Of a stretch of 64,000 nt of DNA, positions 30,107 to 40,064 are shown one piece after another (positions within the stretch are counted from its first letter, which is position 1; every line of letters begins with the position of its first letter). The translations under genes and the position numbers were made by a program. The DNA lies in NCBI GenBank assembly GCA_048499805.1, contig JASNZF010000001.1:310001-374000 (forward strand), read 5' to 3'. The stretch is from JAWXBA01 sp048499805. GTDB taxonomy: Bacteria; Gemmatimonadota; Gemmatimonadetes; Gemmatimonadales; GWC2-71-9. The notes below the pieces were generated by a model that was not told where the DNA came from, did not search any database, and saw nothing but the letters and a program-made list of their open reading frames with translations.

Positions 30107-32761
30107 TCAGGAACCGTCTGGAGCCAGCAGGAAGTTGAGCAGCAGTCGCAGCGCGCCGCCCTCACCCGCCAGGACCTGGGTCGGCAGGTGCAGCGTGGTG
30201 TAGACCACACTGCCGCGCCCGAGGCGGGTCGACCAGGCCACCGGGACCTCGGCGCCGTCCGGCCCCTCCCGCACCACCGCGATCGGCAGGTACCGCGGAT
30301 CCCACTCGCCCACCGCCAGCAGCCCCGCCGGCTCGTGCCAATCGTCGAGATCGGCCTCGTCGAGGCGGTGCGGGCTCCGCCACCACCGCTCCGCTCCGGG
30401 CGCGGGCGAGAGCCAGGCACCGGTCGGGCGAATCGATCGGGGGGCGGGGTCCAGCCGGATCGGCCAGGGGAGCAGGCCGCTGGCGAGGAGTTCCAGCCCA
30501 CCGTCATGCACCACCAGCCGACCGCCCCGGCCCACCCAGGCCAGCAGGGCAGGGGCGACCCGGCGGGCCTCGGCCGGGGAAAGCGCCCCGGGACCGACCA
30601 CGATCCGGCGCATGCCCTCCAGACGGGCCGAGTCGAGGTCGGCGGGGACCAGGTCCGTCACCCGGAGGAGCAGCTGCCGCAGGGCCGTGTTGCCGAAGTC
30701 GCGTGGGCCTGCCAGGTAGCCGAATTCCGTCGAGCCGGGGACGCTGACGGGAATCGCGTCCAGCCAGAGGCCCGAGGGGCGATACATCGCGATTGGCGCG
30801 ATGTGCGGATGGCGAATCGGGATCACGCCCTGCACGAACGTCTCGCCCTCGCTCTCGGCGTAGACCCGGATGGCGTGCCGTTCCCGGGAGAGCAGGACGC
30901 CCAGGTCGAATTCCACCTCCGCGATTTCTCCGGGCGCCAAGGTCAGCTTCCGGGTCCCCGACGGGACGGTGACCCCGTCGGGTGTTTGCAACCGTACCTC
31001 GACCTCGCGCGGACGGGTGGTCCACGATCGCAGCTCCACCCGCAGGCGGCGGCCCGAGAACTGGTCGGCGGGGACATAGTCGAGCATCCGTTCGAGCAGG
31101 ACGGTGATGGCCGGCAGGACCAGCACCGGCTCGCGGACCGCGCCGCGATCGGGATCCAGCAGGACCGTGCTGATCGGGTCGGTGGCGAGGGGAAGTTCCA
31201 CCCCGCCGACCAGGAGTCGGACGGTTGCGCGCCCGTGGAGAGCGGAACCCTCGCCTCCGAGGAGCGCCGCGGGCGGATGGCGCGCAGGCGGATAGACATA
31301 TGACAACTCCTCGCGGCGCAGCGCAAGCCACCAGGGGACCGTGGCATCGAGCGGCCGGAGCACCAGGTCCCAGGCACCCTCCGCTCCCGGGGCAATCACC
31401 TCGGTGCCGGCGGCGGGCCGCAGCTGGTGCAGACGCCCATGCTCCACCTGGCCCCCCAGCATGGTGACCGGCAACATTCCCCGGTTCGCGATGGTGAGCC
31501 GGGTGGGGAGCGAGTCGCCCGGGGCCACCCATCCACGCTCCGCCTCCCACCGCGCCTCGATTCCCGCGGCCACCAGTGCCAACTCCACCAGGCGGGCCTC
31601 CGTCAGGCCGAGCGCGGCATCCTGTTCCGCCTCTTCCTCACGCCACGGCAGGCGACGGTCCCCGCTCGGCACGACCAGCGCCCGGGCGGCCCGCACGGCG
31701 CCGATGGCGTCAAGGACTTCCGGGAGCGCCTCCGCCGGTGATCCGGCATCGATCGAGTCCTGGATGGCGGCGATCGCCTGGGCCAGGGCGGCAGCCCGTT
31801 CCCGGCGCTCGGCTGCCAGGCTCGAATCGCGGGCCCACTCGCCCCAGGTCGTCCGAATCCCGGGGAACAGCTCACCGCGCCGTTCGGCATCGAGGTGGAG
31901 GGAGCGGATCAGCCCAAGCCGGGCCTCGGGTGACGGTGGCAGGGGCAACAGCCCGAGTCCCTGGCTGCGTTGGAGGGCGCTGGCTTGCGCCCCGATCGCG
32001 GCGAAGGTGGCAGCGCGAGGCTGGTGCCAGGCGGCCAGGTCGACCCGCACGGTCGGCTGGCCGTCGCACCCCTCCTCGTAGAGGTGGAGCGGCTGCCAGG
32101 CCGGGCGGAAATACCCTGCCTCGTACGATACCTGGGAGGTGTCGGCCGAGGCGGCGAAGGCCTCCTCCGCGAGTTCCCGCGCCACCGCGCGCTCGGGATC
32201 GGGGACGCCTCCCGGTGCCGCACACCCGACGACCAGGATGTGGGGACGAACCGACCGGATCACCGTGACGAGGTCGGCGAGGATGCGCTGGCGGGGCCAG
32301 ACCTGCCAAGGATCCGCCCCCGGGGCGAGCGCGCCGAGGTCGTAGCCGCGCGTGAAATACTGGCGGCCCCCGGCCCGGCGACGCACCTCCTGCATCTCCT
32401 GCACCCGCAACACACCGAGTGCCTCGCCGATCTCCCGCCCGAAGCGATTGCCCGAGGCCTCCCCTCGATGCAGGGACAGGACCGCGACCTCTGCGCCGGC
32501 CGCCAGGTGCAGCCAGGCAACGAGGCCCGTCGGTTCCTGCTCGGGTCGCGCGGTGATCACCAGGGCGCGGCTGGTCGTGGGGAGACGGGCCACCATCTCC
32601 ACGACGGTGGTGGCATCGACCTGCTGGGCTGCCAGGGGTGCGGCTGGTCCGGCGGCGAGGCAGGGAAGCAGGACGGCGAGGAGCGCTCGGCTGCGCGACC
32701 GGGCCGGGAGCAGGGGGCGGGACGTTGAAATGGATGTGGCGGACGGCGACAGGGGGGGCAC
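30107..32761 (-). CDS. Large exported PIG-L-like protein with lost catalytic motif
   Basis: An 884-residue secreted protein (signal peptide LLAVLLPCLAAG...PLAAQQ). Residues about 50-300 follow the PIG-L/LmbE deacetylase fold of a large family common in Gemmatimonadota: LVITARPEQEPTGLVAWL, SLHRGEASGNRFG, GEALGVLRVQEMQEVRR, GGRQYFTRGYD. The zinc motif AHPDDE, which binds zinc and supplies the general base, reads ARPEQE here. The later His pair is also missing (AAPGGVPDPER). It is therefore probably an inactive paralogue. The remaining 580 residues form beta-sandwich and Rossmann-like domains typical of the family. GTG at 32759-32761 has GAGGAG five bases before it. Confidence 0.75.
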   Translation of the reverse strand: MPPLSPSATSISTSRPLLPARSRSRALLAVLLPCLAAGPAAPLAAQQVDATTVVEMVARLPTTSRALVITARPEQEPTGLVAWLHLAAGAEVAVLSLHRGEASGNRFGREIGEALGVLRVQEMQEVRRRAGGRQYFTRGYDLGALAPGADPWQVWPRQRILADLVTVIRSVRPHILVVGCAAPGGVPDPERAVARELAEEAFAASADTSQVSYEAGYFRPAWQPLHLYEEGCDGQPTVRVDLAAWHQPRAATFAAIGAQASALQRSQGLGLLPLPPSPEARLGLIRSLHLDAERRGELFPGIRTTWGEWARDSSLAAERRERAAALAQAIAAIQDSIDAGSPAEALPEVLDAIGAVRAARALVVPSGDRRLPWREEEAEQDAALGLTEARLVELALVAAGIEARWEAERGWVAPGDSLPTRLTIANRGMLPVTMLGGQVEHGRLHQLRPAAGTEVIAPGAEGAWDLVLRPLDATVPWWLALRREELSYVYPPARHPPAALLGGEGSALHGRATVRLLVGGVELPLATDPISTVLLDPDRGAVREPVLVLPAITVLLERMLDYVPADQFSGRRLRVELRSWTTRPREVEVRLQTPDGVTVPSGTRKLTLAPGEIAEVEFDLGVLLSRERHAIRVYAESEGETFVQGVIPIRHPHIAPIAMYRPSGLWLDAIPVSVPGSTEFGYLAGPRDFGNTALRQLLLRVTDLVPADLDSARLEGMRRIVVGPGALSPAEARRVAPALLAWVGRGGRLVVHDGGLELLASGLLPWPIRLDPAPRSIRPTGAWLSPAPGAERWWRSPHRLDEADLDDWHEPAGLLAVGEWDPRYLPIAVVREGPDGAEVPVAWSTRLGRGSVVYTTLHLPTQVLAGEGGALRLLLNFLLAPDGS

Positions 32762-32789
32762 CGGTCTCCTCGGGGCGCAGGGGGGCCTG

Positions 32790-33956
32790 TTATCTGTACG
32801 CAATCCTGCCGAGAAAGATTTCCTGGCGGGCGCGCCCGCTGCCGGGGTCCCATTCCCAGGTTGCCACGAACGCCACCCCCAGGCGATCGCCGTCCGCAAA
32901 GAGTGTGGGCGCGCTCAGGCCGGGAGCCCCGGCACCGAACGCCTCGGCGAAGCCCGCTTGTGCCAGGGCCGTGCGCAGGTGCATCGGCCAAACCGGGTGG
33001 AGGTTCTGGTCCAGCTCGGAGATGACCACGTCGTTGCTGCCGTTGTCGACCCAGGCGATGAAGAGCTTGTCCCCCACTGTGGCGAGCGCCGGTCGCGCGG
33101 CACCTCCGCGCGGGTGGAGCAGGTGCCGGCCTCCGACCACGCGCCATTCCCGATCGTACAGCTCGATATAGATGCTGTACCCGTTGGGCCCCTCGTTGCG
33201 GTGCCCGGCATTGGACACATAGGCCAGGGCGTAGCGCTCGCGCCACCCGGTCGGCAGGATTGTGAGGGCAGGGGTGCCGGCTTCGCCGGTCGCATCGGGC
33301 CCGCGTACCAGCCAGCGGTCCTCCTCTGCCCCAGTCGCATCCAGCTGACGGACCTCGATGTTCACGCTGTCGTAGGCGCGCCGGCCCGGCCGGGGATCGC
33401 CGCGGTAGGCGCCCACGCTGCTGGCCACGAACAGCTTGCCGGTATCGGGGTCGTGGAGCAGCGCGGGCGAGGAATGATTGACTGGCGGGCCGCCCCTCGG
33501 ATCGCGGGTCAGTCGGGTGGAGCGCACCGGAAGGTCGAAGTGCCCGGCATACTCGACCAGCCCCAGGTCGCGGTCGCCGGTGCGCATCGAGCGATCGGCA
33601 AAGTAGTACGCGACCCAGGCGTGCTCCCCGTTCTGTGCCACCGATGCGCCCCACTGGTGGGACCAGGCCTCCATCACGGGAATGGGGGTGCCGAGCAGCG
33701 TCCCGTCGCGCCCCACCTCCTGGCGGAGGATGCGGTAGTTCCGCCCGGCCTCGGTGGAGGGCACCAGGCTCGGGGCGGTTTCCCAGAAGACGCTGTAGCC
33801 GGTCGGTCCAACCGCGACACCGGGGCGGTCCCGGACTTCGGGGCCCGCCGCAACCCGGTGCAGGTCCGATACGACCAGCTGTCCCGTCGCGGAGGACGGG
33901 TGCGCCGCGGGCAGCGTTGCCGCGAGCACGAGGGCAGGGGGGAGTCGGCGCCACAT
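32790..33956 (-). CDS. Exported beta-propeller-like protein, unknown function
   Basis: A 388-residue protein with a signal peptide (PPALVLAATLPAAHPSSATG). It then has repeated beta-strand blocks of the sialidase/propeller kind: GVAVGPTGYSVFWE, VAQNGEHAWVAYYFADRS, SPALLHDPDTGKLFVASS, ALATVGDKLFIAWVDNGSNDVVI. No catalytic residues can be assigned. It lies 28 bp upstream of the PIG-L-like gene on the same strand, so the two are probably cotranscribed. ATG 33956 is the only sensible start before the signal peptide. Confidence 0.65.
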   Translation of the reverse strand: MWRRLPPALVLAATLPAAHPSSATGQLVVSDLHRVAAGPEVRDRPGVAVGPTGYSVFWETAPSLVPSTEAGRNYRILRQEVGRDGTLLGTPIPVMEAWSHQWGASVAQNGEHAWVAYYFADRSMRTGDRDLGLVEYAGHFDLPVRSTRLTRDPRGGPPVNHSSPALLHDPDTGKLFVASSVGAYRGDPRPGRRAYDSVNIEVRQLDATGAEEDRWLVRGPDATGEAGTPALTILPTGWRERYALAYVSNAGHRNEGPNGYSIYIELYDREWRVVGGRHLLHPRGGAARPALATVGDKLFIAWVDNGSNDVVISELDQNLHPVWPMHLRTALAQAGFAEAFGAGAPGLSAPTLFADGDRLGVAFVATWEWDPGSGRARQEIFLGRIAYR

Positions 33957-34008
33957 GCTGCAAGCTCTCCACCCGGCGGCTGCCAAGGCAAGGTCGCCCG
34001 GCGATGAC

Positions 34009-36765
34009 CTAGGTGTCGAGCGTGTCCCGGACCAGCGTGGTGAGGGAGGCCGGGGTGTATGGCTTGGCGAGAAAGCTGGTGCGCGCCGGCAGCGAGTCCG
34101 TCCCGATGACGGCGGGATCGGCGTAGCCCGAGACGAGGATTCCCTTGAGGTCCGGGTTCCGTTGCCGCAGGGCCGACAGCACTTCCGGTCCCGACATCTG
34201 GGGCAGGACCACATCGCTCACGACCAGCTCGATCGACGGATTGCTCGCCTCCATGAGGGCCAGGGCTTCGGCCCCGCTGGCGGCCTCGAGGACCTGGTAG
34301 CCGGCGCCGCGCAGGATCTTGGCGGCGAGGGCACGCACCGCCGTCTCGTCCTCGATGAGCAGGATCGTCTCCCTGCCGGCGGGGACGACCGGGTCGGGGG
34401 TGTCGGGGACAGGCGCCGGGTTCTCCCCCGATCGCGGCAGCAGGCAATGAACCGTCGCGCCACAGCCCACGCCAGCGCTGGTGGCCCAGATCAATCCCCC
34501 CGCCTGGTGGATCAGCCCGTGGCAGGACGCCAGGCCGAGTCCGGTCCCCTTGCCGCGCGGCTTGGTGGTGTAGAAGGGCTCGAAGATCAGCGGCAGGGTC
34601 TCGGGGGCGATCCCGACCCCGGTATCGGCCACGATCACTTCCACCCAGTCGGCTGCGGGGACTTCCTGCTCCTCCACGAGCGGGAGCGACCGGGCGTCGT
34701 GGTTCACCGTGGTGATCGTGAGGGTGCCCCCCTTGGGCATCGCATCGCGGGCGTTGATGACCAGGTTCACGAGGACCTGCTCCAGGGGGCCCGGGTCCAT
34801 CATCACCGGCCAGGTGTCGGGGGCGGCGTCCACGACGACGGCCACGCGCTCGGTCGCCAGGCGACGCAGCAAGGGCAGCACCTCCTGGAGGAGGGCCGGC
34901 AGGTTGACGGAGCGCGGCGTGACCCGCTGCCGGCCGGCGAAGGCCAGCAATTGGCTGGTCAGCTCCGCCGCCTGGACCCCGGCCCGGCGGATCTGTTCCA
35001 GGTCGTCGTGCACCGGATGCTCCGGGGGCAAGGCCCCGCGGCCGATCTCGGCATACCCGAGGATGGCGGTGAGCAGGTTGTTGAAGTCGTGCGCGATCCC
35101 GCCAGCCAGGCGGCCGATCCCCTCCAGCTTCTGGCTCTGGAGCAGTTCCTGCTCCAGCCGTCGCTGGGCCGAGACATCCTGGATGGCGCCGAAGATCCGG
35201 ACCGGGCGACTCCCGTCCCATTCGACCTGCCCCAGGACCCGCACCCAGAGTCGCTGCCCGCCGGCCGTGTCGAGCTGGAGGATCTGGTCCCACGGCGCCC
35301 CGCTGGTCATGGCCCGCTCCAGCAGGTGCCGGATCACCGGCTGGCTTTCCGGGGCAAAGAAGGCGATGGCGGTGTCGACCGTCGGGGTGTAGGTCGCCGG
35401 GGAGACGGCGTGCAGCTGGTAGGTGCCGGTGGTCCAGTGCAGCGTGCCCGAGAGGAGGTCGAGTTCCCAGCCCCCCAGCAGCGAGAGGTTGCCGGTCTCG
35501 CGCGCCAGGCGCGCCTCGCGCCGCAGGTCGGTCACGTCGGTTACGAAGCCGGAGAGCCGGATCGGCCTGCCGTCCACGTCGCTGCGTACATCCAGCCGCG
35601 CCTCGCACCACCGATACTCGCCCGACCGGGTGCGCCACCGGAAGCTGTGGTGGTAGGGGCGGCCCTCGGCGATGCACTGGAGCAGGATCGCCCGGGTGTC
35701 GGCGGCGTCGTCCCGGTGCAGGTGGGACAAGAGGCCCTCTCCGGAGAGATCCAGCTCCTCCTCGTGCCCCGCGTACCCGGCGATCTCATACAGGCGGGGA
35801 GAGCAGTACACCTCGCCGGTGACCAGGTTGGCATCGAAGAGCCCGTCCTTCGATCCGCCGACCGCCGCGGCCAGCCGCTCCTCGCTGGCGGTCAGCGCCG
35901 CCTCGATCCGGACCCGCTCCAGCTCCGCTGCCGCCCGTGCCGCGAACACCGCCAGGATGCTGGTCACATCCCGGCTGCGGTAGAGCGGTGCGGTATCCAT
36001 CACCGCCACCAGGCCAATCACCTTGCCCGTGGAGTCGGTCAGCGGGGCGCCAAGATACCCCTCGGCATCGACCTCCCGGAGCCAGGCGTCGTGTGGGAAG
36101 TGCTGCTGGACCCCCTCGGCGACATAGCAGCACATCCCGGCGCAGACGCCCTCGCACGGGGTCCCCGCCAGCTCGTAGGTCAGGTTGTCGACGAGACGGT
36201 CGTCCACCCAGAGCGCCAGGGTGCGCGCCGTGGTGGCCTGCTCGTCCACAAGCTCGGCCACCATGGCCATCCGGACACGAAAGGTATCGGCCAGGTGCCG
36301 CACCAGTGACCCGAAATGCGCCCCTCCGGTCGCCCGGGAGGTGGCCTCGACGATCAGGCGGAGCGGATCCTCCCCCAGGTGCCGGTGGCGGATGTCCCGG
36401 AGCAGCACCAGCATCCCGGCGAATCGACCGTCCTCGTGGTGGAGGAGCTTGCAGTGGGCCTCGACCTTGAAGACGCTGCCGTTGGGATGCTGGGCGTCCA
36501 GTTCGGCGATGTCCCAGACCCGGATCTCGAGGAACCGGGCGACCAGATGCGCCGCTCGCACCCGGTCCGACTCGGCCAGCAGGGTGAGGGCACTCCGACC
36601 GACCAGGACCTGCGGATCCGGGAGGCCGAACATTTCCGCAAGGGCAGCGTTGGCGCTGGTGATCCGGAGCGCGGCATCGACCACCAGGATGGCGTCCTCG
36701 GCCACCGAGGTCAGGGCCCGGTAGCCCGCCTCCACGACCGGGCCCGATGGGGGGACGGGCCGCAC
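34009..36765 (-). CDS. Hybrid sensor histidine kinase (PAS-GAF-PAS-PAS-HisKA-HATPase-REC)
   Basis: A 918-residue soluble kinase. In order: PAS (about 14-125), GAF-like (150-290) with a Cys-rich loop TPCEGVCAGMCCYV, PAS (300-415), PAS (425-535), HisKA with phosphorylated His559 in GGIAHDFNNLL, HATPase with NLVINARDAM, DTGVGI and GKGTGLGLA, and a REC domain with phospho-acceptor Asp851 in VVSDVVLPQMSG. It senses an unknown signal through the PAS/GAF part. The three close Cys in the GAF loop suggest metal or redox sensing. GTG 36765 is the first standard start in an open frame that reaches back toward 36860, so a CTG start upstream is possible. Confidence 0.9.
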   Translation of the reverse strand: MRPVPPSGPVVEAGYRALTSVAEDAILVVDAALRITSANAALAEMFGLPDPQVLVGRSALTLLAESDRVRAAHLVARFLEIRVWDIAELDAQHPNGSVFKVEAHCKLLHHEDGRFAGMLVLLRDIRHRHLGEDPLRLIVEATSRATGGAHFGSLVRHLADTFRVRMAMVAELVDEQATTARTLALWVDDRLVDNLTYELAGTPCEGVCAGMCCYVAEGVQQHFPHDAWLREVDAEGYLGAPLTDSTGKVIGLVAVMDTAPLYRSRDVTSILAVFAARAAAELERVRIEAALTASEERLAAAVGGSKDGLFDANLVTGEVYCSPRLYEIAGYAGHEEELDLSGEGLLSHLHRDDAADTRAILLQCIAEGRPYHHSFRWRTRSGEYRWCEARLDVRSDVDGRPIRLSGFVTDVTDLRREARLARETGNLSLLGGWELDLLSGTLHWTTGTYQLHAVSPATYTPTVDTAIAFFAPESQPVIRHLLERAMTSGAPWDQILQLDTAGGQRLWVRVLGQVEWDGSRPVRIFGAIQDVSAQRRLEQELLQSQKLEGIGRLAGGIAHDFNNLLTAILGYAEIGRGALPPEHPVHDDLEQIRRAGVQAAELTSQLLAFAGRQRVTPRSVNLPALLQEVLPLLRRLATERVAVVVDAAPDTWPVMMDPGPLEQVLVNLVINARDAMPKGGTLTITTVNHDARSLPLVEEQEVPAADWVEVIVADTGVGIAPETLPLIFEPFYTTKPRGKGTGLGLASCHGLIHQAGGLIWATSAGVGCGATVHCLLPRSGENPAPVPDTPDPVVPAGRETILLIEDETAVRALAAKILRGAGYQVLEAASGAEALALMEASNPSIELVVSDVVLPQMSGPEVLSALRQRNPDLKGILVSGYADPAVIGTDSLPARTSFLAKPYTPASLTTLVRDTLDT

Positions 36766-36874
36766 GCCGGCGCCGCCGCCTTCCAGGTGCGCGGCGACCA
36801 GGCGCAGCCACGCCGGGTCGCCGGGCTGCGGAAACTCGGCGTCCGGGGAGATCAGGCCTCCCCTGTTGCGGTCG

Positions 36875-39800
36875 TCACCGGCGGGTCCCGGTCAATCGGT
36901 TGACCGTGGCCACCAGCGCATCCAGCTCGGCACGGAGGACCATCAGGCGGTCCTTGGAGTCCTTCCCCACCTGCTGGTCGGCCCGGGTGTCCATGCCGTA
37001 CAGGTAGCTGATGTGGGCCTGCAGCCCCGGCTGGCTGTAGCGCACCGGCGGGGTGATCAGCTTCTGCTCGACTTCCTCCAGCTCGGCAAGGAGGGTTCGA
37101 TCCGGCGTCGGCGCCGAGGCGGCGCGCTGCCGGGCGGTCCGCACTCGATCCACCAGGTGGTTCACGTCACTCACCAGGTCGCGGGCCCGGAGGTTGTGTG
37201 CCAACTGGTCCTCCAGCACCGCCTGCGTCACCCCATCCTGGGTCACCCGCGGATCGGCGCGGATCACCAGCGGCACCTCGGCGCTCCAGCTGCCCATCGC
37301 CAGGCGCACGGTGTAGCGTCCCGGGACCGCCATCGGTCCGTTCCGGCCACTGGCGCCGGCATTGGCCGCCCAGGCGCCGGGCCACCGGTAGTCCCACACG
37401 AAGCGATTCACCCCGGGCCTGGCCGGGAGCCGGGGCGTTCCCTCGATCTCCTGCACCGGCCGGCGCATCCCGGGCTCGGCCGGGTCTCGCGCCACCTCGC
37501 CGGGCCCTTCACTCGAGAACCGCCGGACCACGGTCCCGCGGCTGTCGCGGATCTCGAGCGTCAGGGCGCCCTGGGGGGCGGCGCCAAGCCAGTACTCGAT
37601 CGCGGCACCCATCGGGGGAAACTCGGGTTGATCGGCCGCTGGCGCCCGGGCGCCCTCGGCGCCCCCGAAGCCGCCGCTGTAGCGGTACCGGATGTCCTCA
37701 CGCGGGGTGAAGAGATGGGCCGGGGCCCCGAGCACCGCCGGGGTGACCTGGTGCAGGACCGAAAGGTTGTCCAGGATCCAGAACGAACGCCCTTGGGTGG
37801 AGAGCACCAGGTCCTTGCGATGGATCCGGAGGTCGGTCACCGGGGTGCGGGGGAGGTTGAGCTGCAGCGGCTGCCAGCGCCCGCCGTTGTCGAACGAGAC
37901 GAACATGCCGAACTCGGTCCCCGCGTAGAGCAGTCCTTCGCGGTCGGGATCCTCCCGCACCACGCGGGTGGGTTCGTCGGCCGGGATCCCGTTGGTGCCG
38001 GTGGTGAGCAGGGTCCAGGTGGCGCCGTAGTCGTCGGTGCGGAAGATCCAGGGGCGGAAGTCGCCGAGGAGGTAGCGGAGGACCGCCACGTAGGCCGAGC
38101 CACGGCGGTGCGGCGAGGGCTCGATCGTCTGCACCCGGCCACCGCCGGGCAGCGCCGGTGGAGTGACCTTCGTCCAGGTCTTGCCGCCGTCGCGGGTCAG
38201 GTGGATCGGCCCGTCGTTGGCGCCGGTCCAGATGACGCCGGGTTCCAGCGCCGACTCGCGGATCTGGTAGAGGGTGCTGTAGTACTCCTCGCCGGTCACG
38301 TCGAGGGTGATCGGCACGCCCGACGGGGCCTGCTTGGTCAGGTCGAACTCGGTCAGGTCGGGGCTGATCGTCTCCCAGGTGGCCCCCTCGTCCCGGGTCC
38401 GGTGGACGTGCTGCGACCCGTAGTAGAGCGTGCCGGGGTCGTGCGGCGAGATCTCCATCGGGCTGACCCGCTGGAACCGGTAGATCATCGCCGTCCCCGG
38501 GTTGCCGTAGAGCGACTGGGCGCCCACCCAGTACTGCTTCTCCTGCCCGGTGCGGAGGCTCATCCGGCTGTACTGCCCCTTGCAGCTGCCGTAGACGGTG
38601 TCGGGATGCACCGGATGAGGCATGATCGGGCCGGTCTCGCATCCCGGACCCTGGCGCCAGAGCTGGATCGGGTCGTCGGGACTGCTGGATGCCGGCGGCA
38701 GGCTGGGCAGGATCAGGGTGCTGTTGTCCTGCTGCGCTCCGTAGACCCGGTACGGGTACTGGTTGTCCACCGCCACCTGGTAGATCTCGGCGGTCGGCTG
38801 ATTGTACTGGGTGGACCAGGTCGCCCCATCGTTCAGGGTGATGTTGGCTCCGCCGTCGTTGGCCTGGATCCAGATCGCCGGGTTGCGCGGGTTGATCCAG
38901 AGGTCGTGGTTGTCGCCGTGGGGCGTCCGCACGGTGCGGAAGGTGCGGCCCCCGTCGGTGGACTGGTAGAACCCTTCCGCCCCGGCGAAGAGCCGGTCGG
39001 CATTGGTCGGGTCGGCGTCGAGGTTGGTGTAGTAGAATGGGCGGTTGAGGAGCCCCGACTGATTGCTCACGAACTGCCAGCTGTCGCCGCTGTTGTCGGA
39101 GCGGTAGAGCCCCGGGTTCGGCAGGGCCTCGATCAGGGCGTACACCCGGTTGGGTGCGGCGGCGGAAACGGCCAGGTCGGGCTTGCCGACCAGTCCGGAA
39201 GGCAGCCCGGCAGTCATCTTGGTCCAGGTCAGGCCCCCATCGCGGCTGCGGTACAGCCCGCCCTCGTGCGCCCCGCTGATGATCGTCCACGGCTTGCGCT
39301 CAGCGCGCCAGGCCGCGGCATAGACGGTGTTCGGGTCGCCGGGATGGAACTCGAGGTCCACCACCCCGGTGCTGTCCGAGATGAAGAGCGTCCGGCTCCA
39401 GGTGCGGCCGCCATCCTGGGTCCGGTAGACGCCGCGCTCCGGGTTGGGCGCAAAGGGGTTGCCCACCGCGGCGGCGAGCACGATCTCGGGATTGGTGGGA
39501 TGGATGATCACTGCACCGAGCTGCCCGGTCTCGCGGAGCCCCATCGCAGTCCAGGTGGCGCCGGCATCGACCGACTTCCAGATGCCGCGCCCGATCGAGA
39601 CATTGCTGCGGAGTCCCTCGGAGCCGGTGCCGACCCAGACGATGCGCGGGTCGGAATCGGCGACGTCCAGGGAGCCGATCGAGCCAAGGTCCAGGAAGCC
39701 GTCGGTGACGTTGTTCCAGCTCGCGCCGGCGTCGGTCGTCTTCCAGACCCCGCCGCCGGTCGAGCCGAAATAGAAGGTGTGTGGCTCCTGGATGACGCCG

Positions 39801-39976
39801 GTGACGGCGGTCACCCGGCCACCGCGGGCGGGGCCGATCATCCGGTAGCGCAGGCTGGAAAACAGGGCAGGGTCGACGGTGCTCGTAGCGGCGGCCCGGG
39901 GGGCCTGGGCCCGGCCGGGAAGCGGCGCGGCGCACAGCACGAGGGCACCGAGGGTGAGGAGGCGGAGCTGGGACAT
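36875..39976 (-). CDS. Exported BNR/VPS10-type multi-blade propeller protein
   Basis: A 1033-residue secreted protein (signal peptide ending GRAQA). Residues about 40-700 are packed with BNR/sortilin-like repeats of the form GGVWKTTDAGASWNN, GIWKSVDAGATWTA, GVYRTQDGGRTWSR, GLYRSRDGGLTWTK and FYQSTDGGRTF, which build one or two large beta-propellers. A beta-sandwich and a helical C-terminal region follow (RQRAASAPTPDRTLLAELEEVEQKL). The family is abundant in Gemmatimonadota and Bacteroidota and is often annotated as sialidase or glycosyl hydrolase without proof. I see no catalytic set. It ends 109 bp before the kinase gene on the same strand. Confidence 0.8.
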   Translation of the reverse strand: MSQLRLLTLGALVLCAAPLPGRAQAPRAAATSTVDPALFSSLRYRMIGPARGGRVTAVTGVIQEPHTFYFGSTGGGVWKTTDAGASWNNVTDGFLDLGSIGSLDVADSDPRIVWVGTGSEGLRSNVSIGRGIWKSVDAGATWTAMGLRETGQLGAVIIHPTNPEIVLAAAVGNPFAPNPERGVYRTQDGGRTWSRTLFISDSTGVVDLEFHPGDPNTVYAAAWRAERKPWTIISGAHEGGLYRSRDGGLTWTKMTAGLPSGLVGKPDLAVSAAAPNRVYALIEALPNPGLYRSDNSGDSWQFVSNQSGLLNRPFYYTNLDADPTNADRLFAGAEGFYQSTDGGRTFRTVRTPHGDNHDLWINPRNPAIWIQANDGGANITLNDGATWSTQYNQPTAEIYQVAVDNQYPYRVYGAQQDNSTLILPSLPPASSSPDDPIQLWRQGPGCETGPIMPHPVHPDTVYGSCKGQYSRMSLRTGQEKQYWVGAQSLYGNPGTAMIYRFQRVSPMEISPHDPGTLYYGSQHVHRTRDEGATWETISPDLTEFDLTKQAPSGVPITLDVTGEEYYSTLYQIRESALEPGVIWTGANDGPIHLTRDGGKTWTKVTPPALPGGGRVQTIEPSPHRRGSAYVAVLRYLLGDFRPWIFRTDDYGATWTLLTTGTNGIPADEPTRVVREDPDREGLLYAGTEFGMFVSFDNGGRWQPLQLNLPRTPVTDLRIHRKDLVLSTQGRSFWILDNLSVLHQVTPAVLGAPAHLFTPREDIRYRYSGGFGGAEGARAPAADQPEFPPMGAAIEYWLGAAPQGALTLEIRDSRGTVVRRFSSEGPGEVARDPAEPGMRRPVQEIEGTPRLPARPGVNRFVWDYRWPGAWAANAGASGRNGPMAVPGRYTVRLAMGSWSAEVPLVIRADPRVTQDGVTQAVLEDQLAHNLRARDLVSDVNHLVDRVRTARQRAASAPTPDRTLLAELEEVEQKLITPPVRYSQPGLQAHISYLYGMDTRADQQVGKDSKDRLMVLRAELDALVATVNRLTGTRR

Positions 39977-40064
39977 GGCGGCGTTCCGGATTGGAGGGTG
40001 GTCTCTCCAATCTACGCCATTGGCACCTCACATGTTGGTCGGTCGCCTTCGATGGCGATCGACG

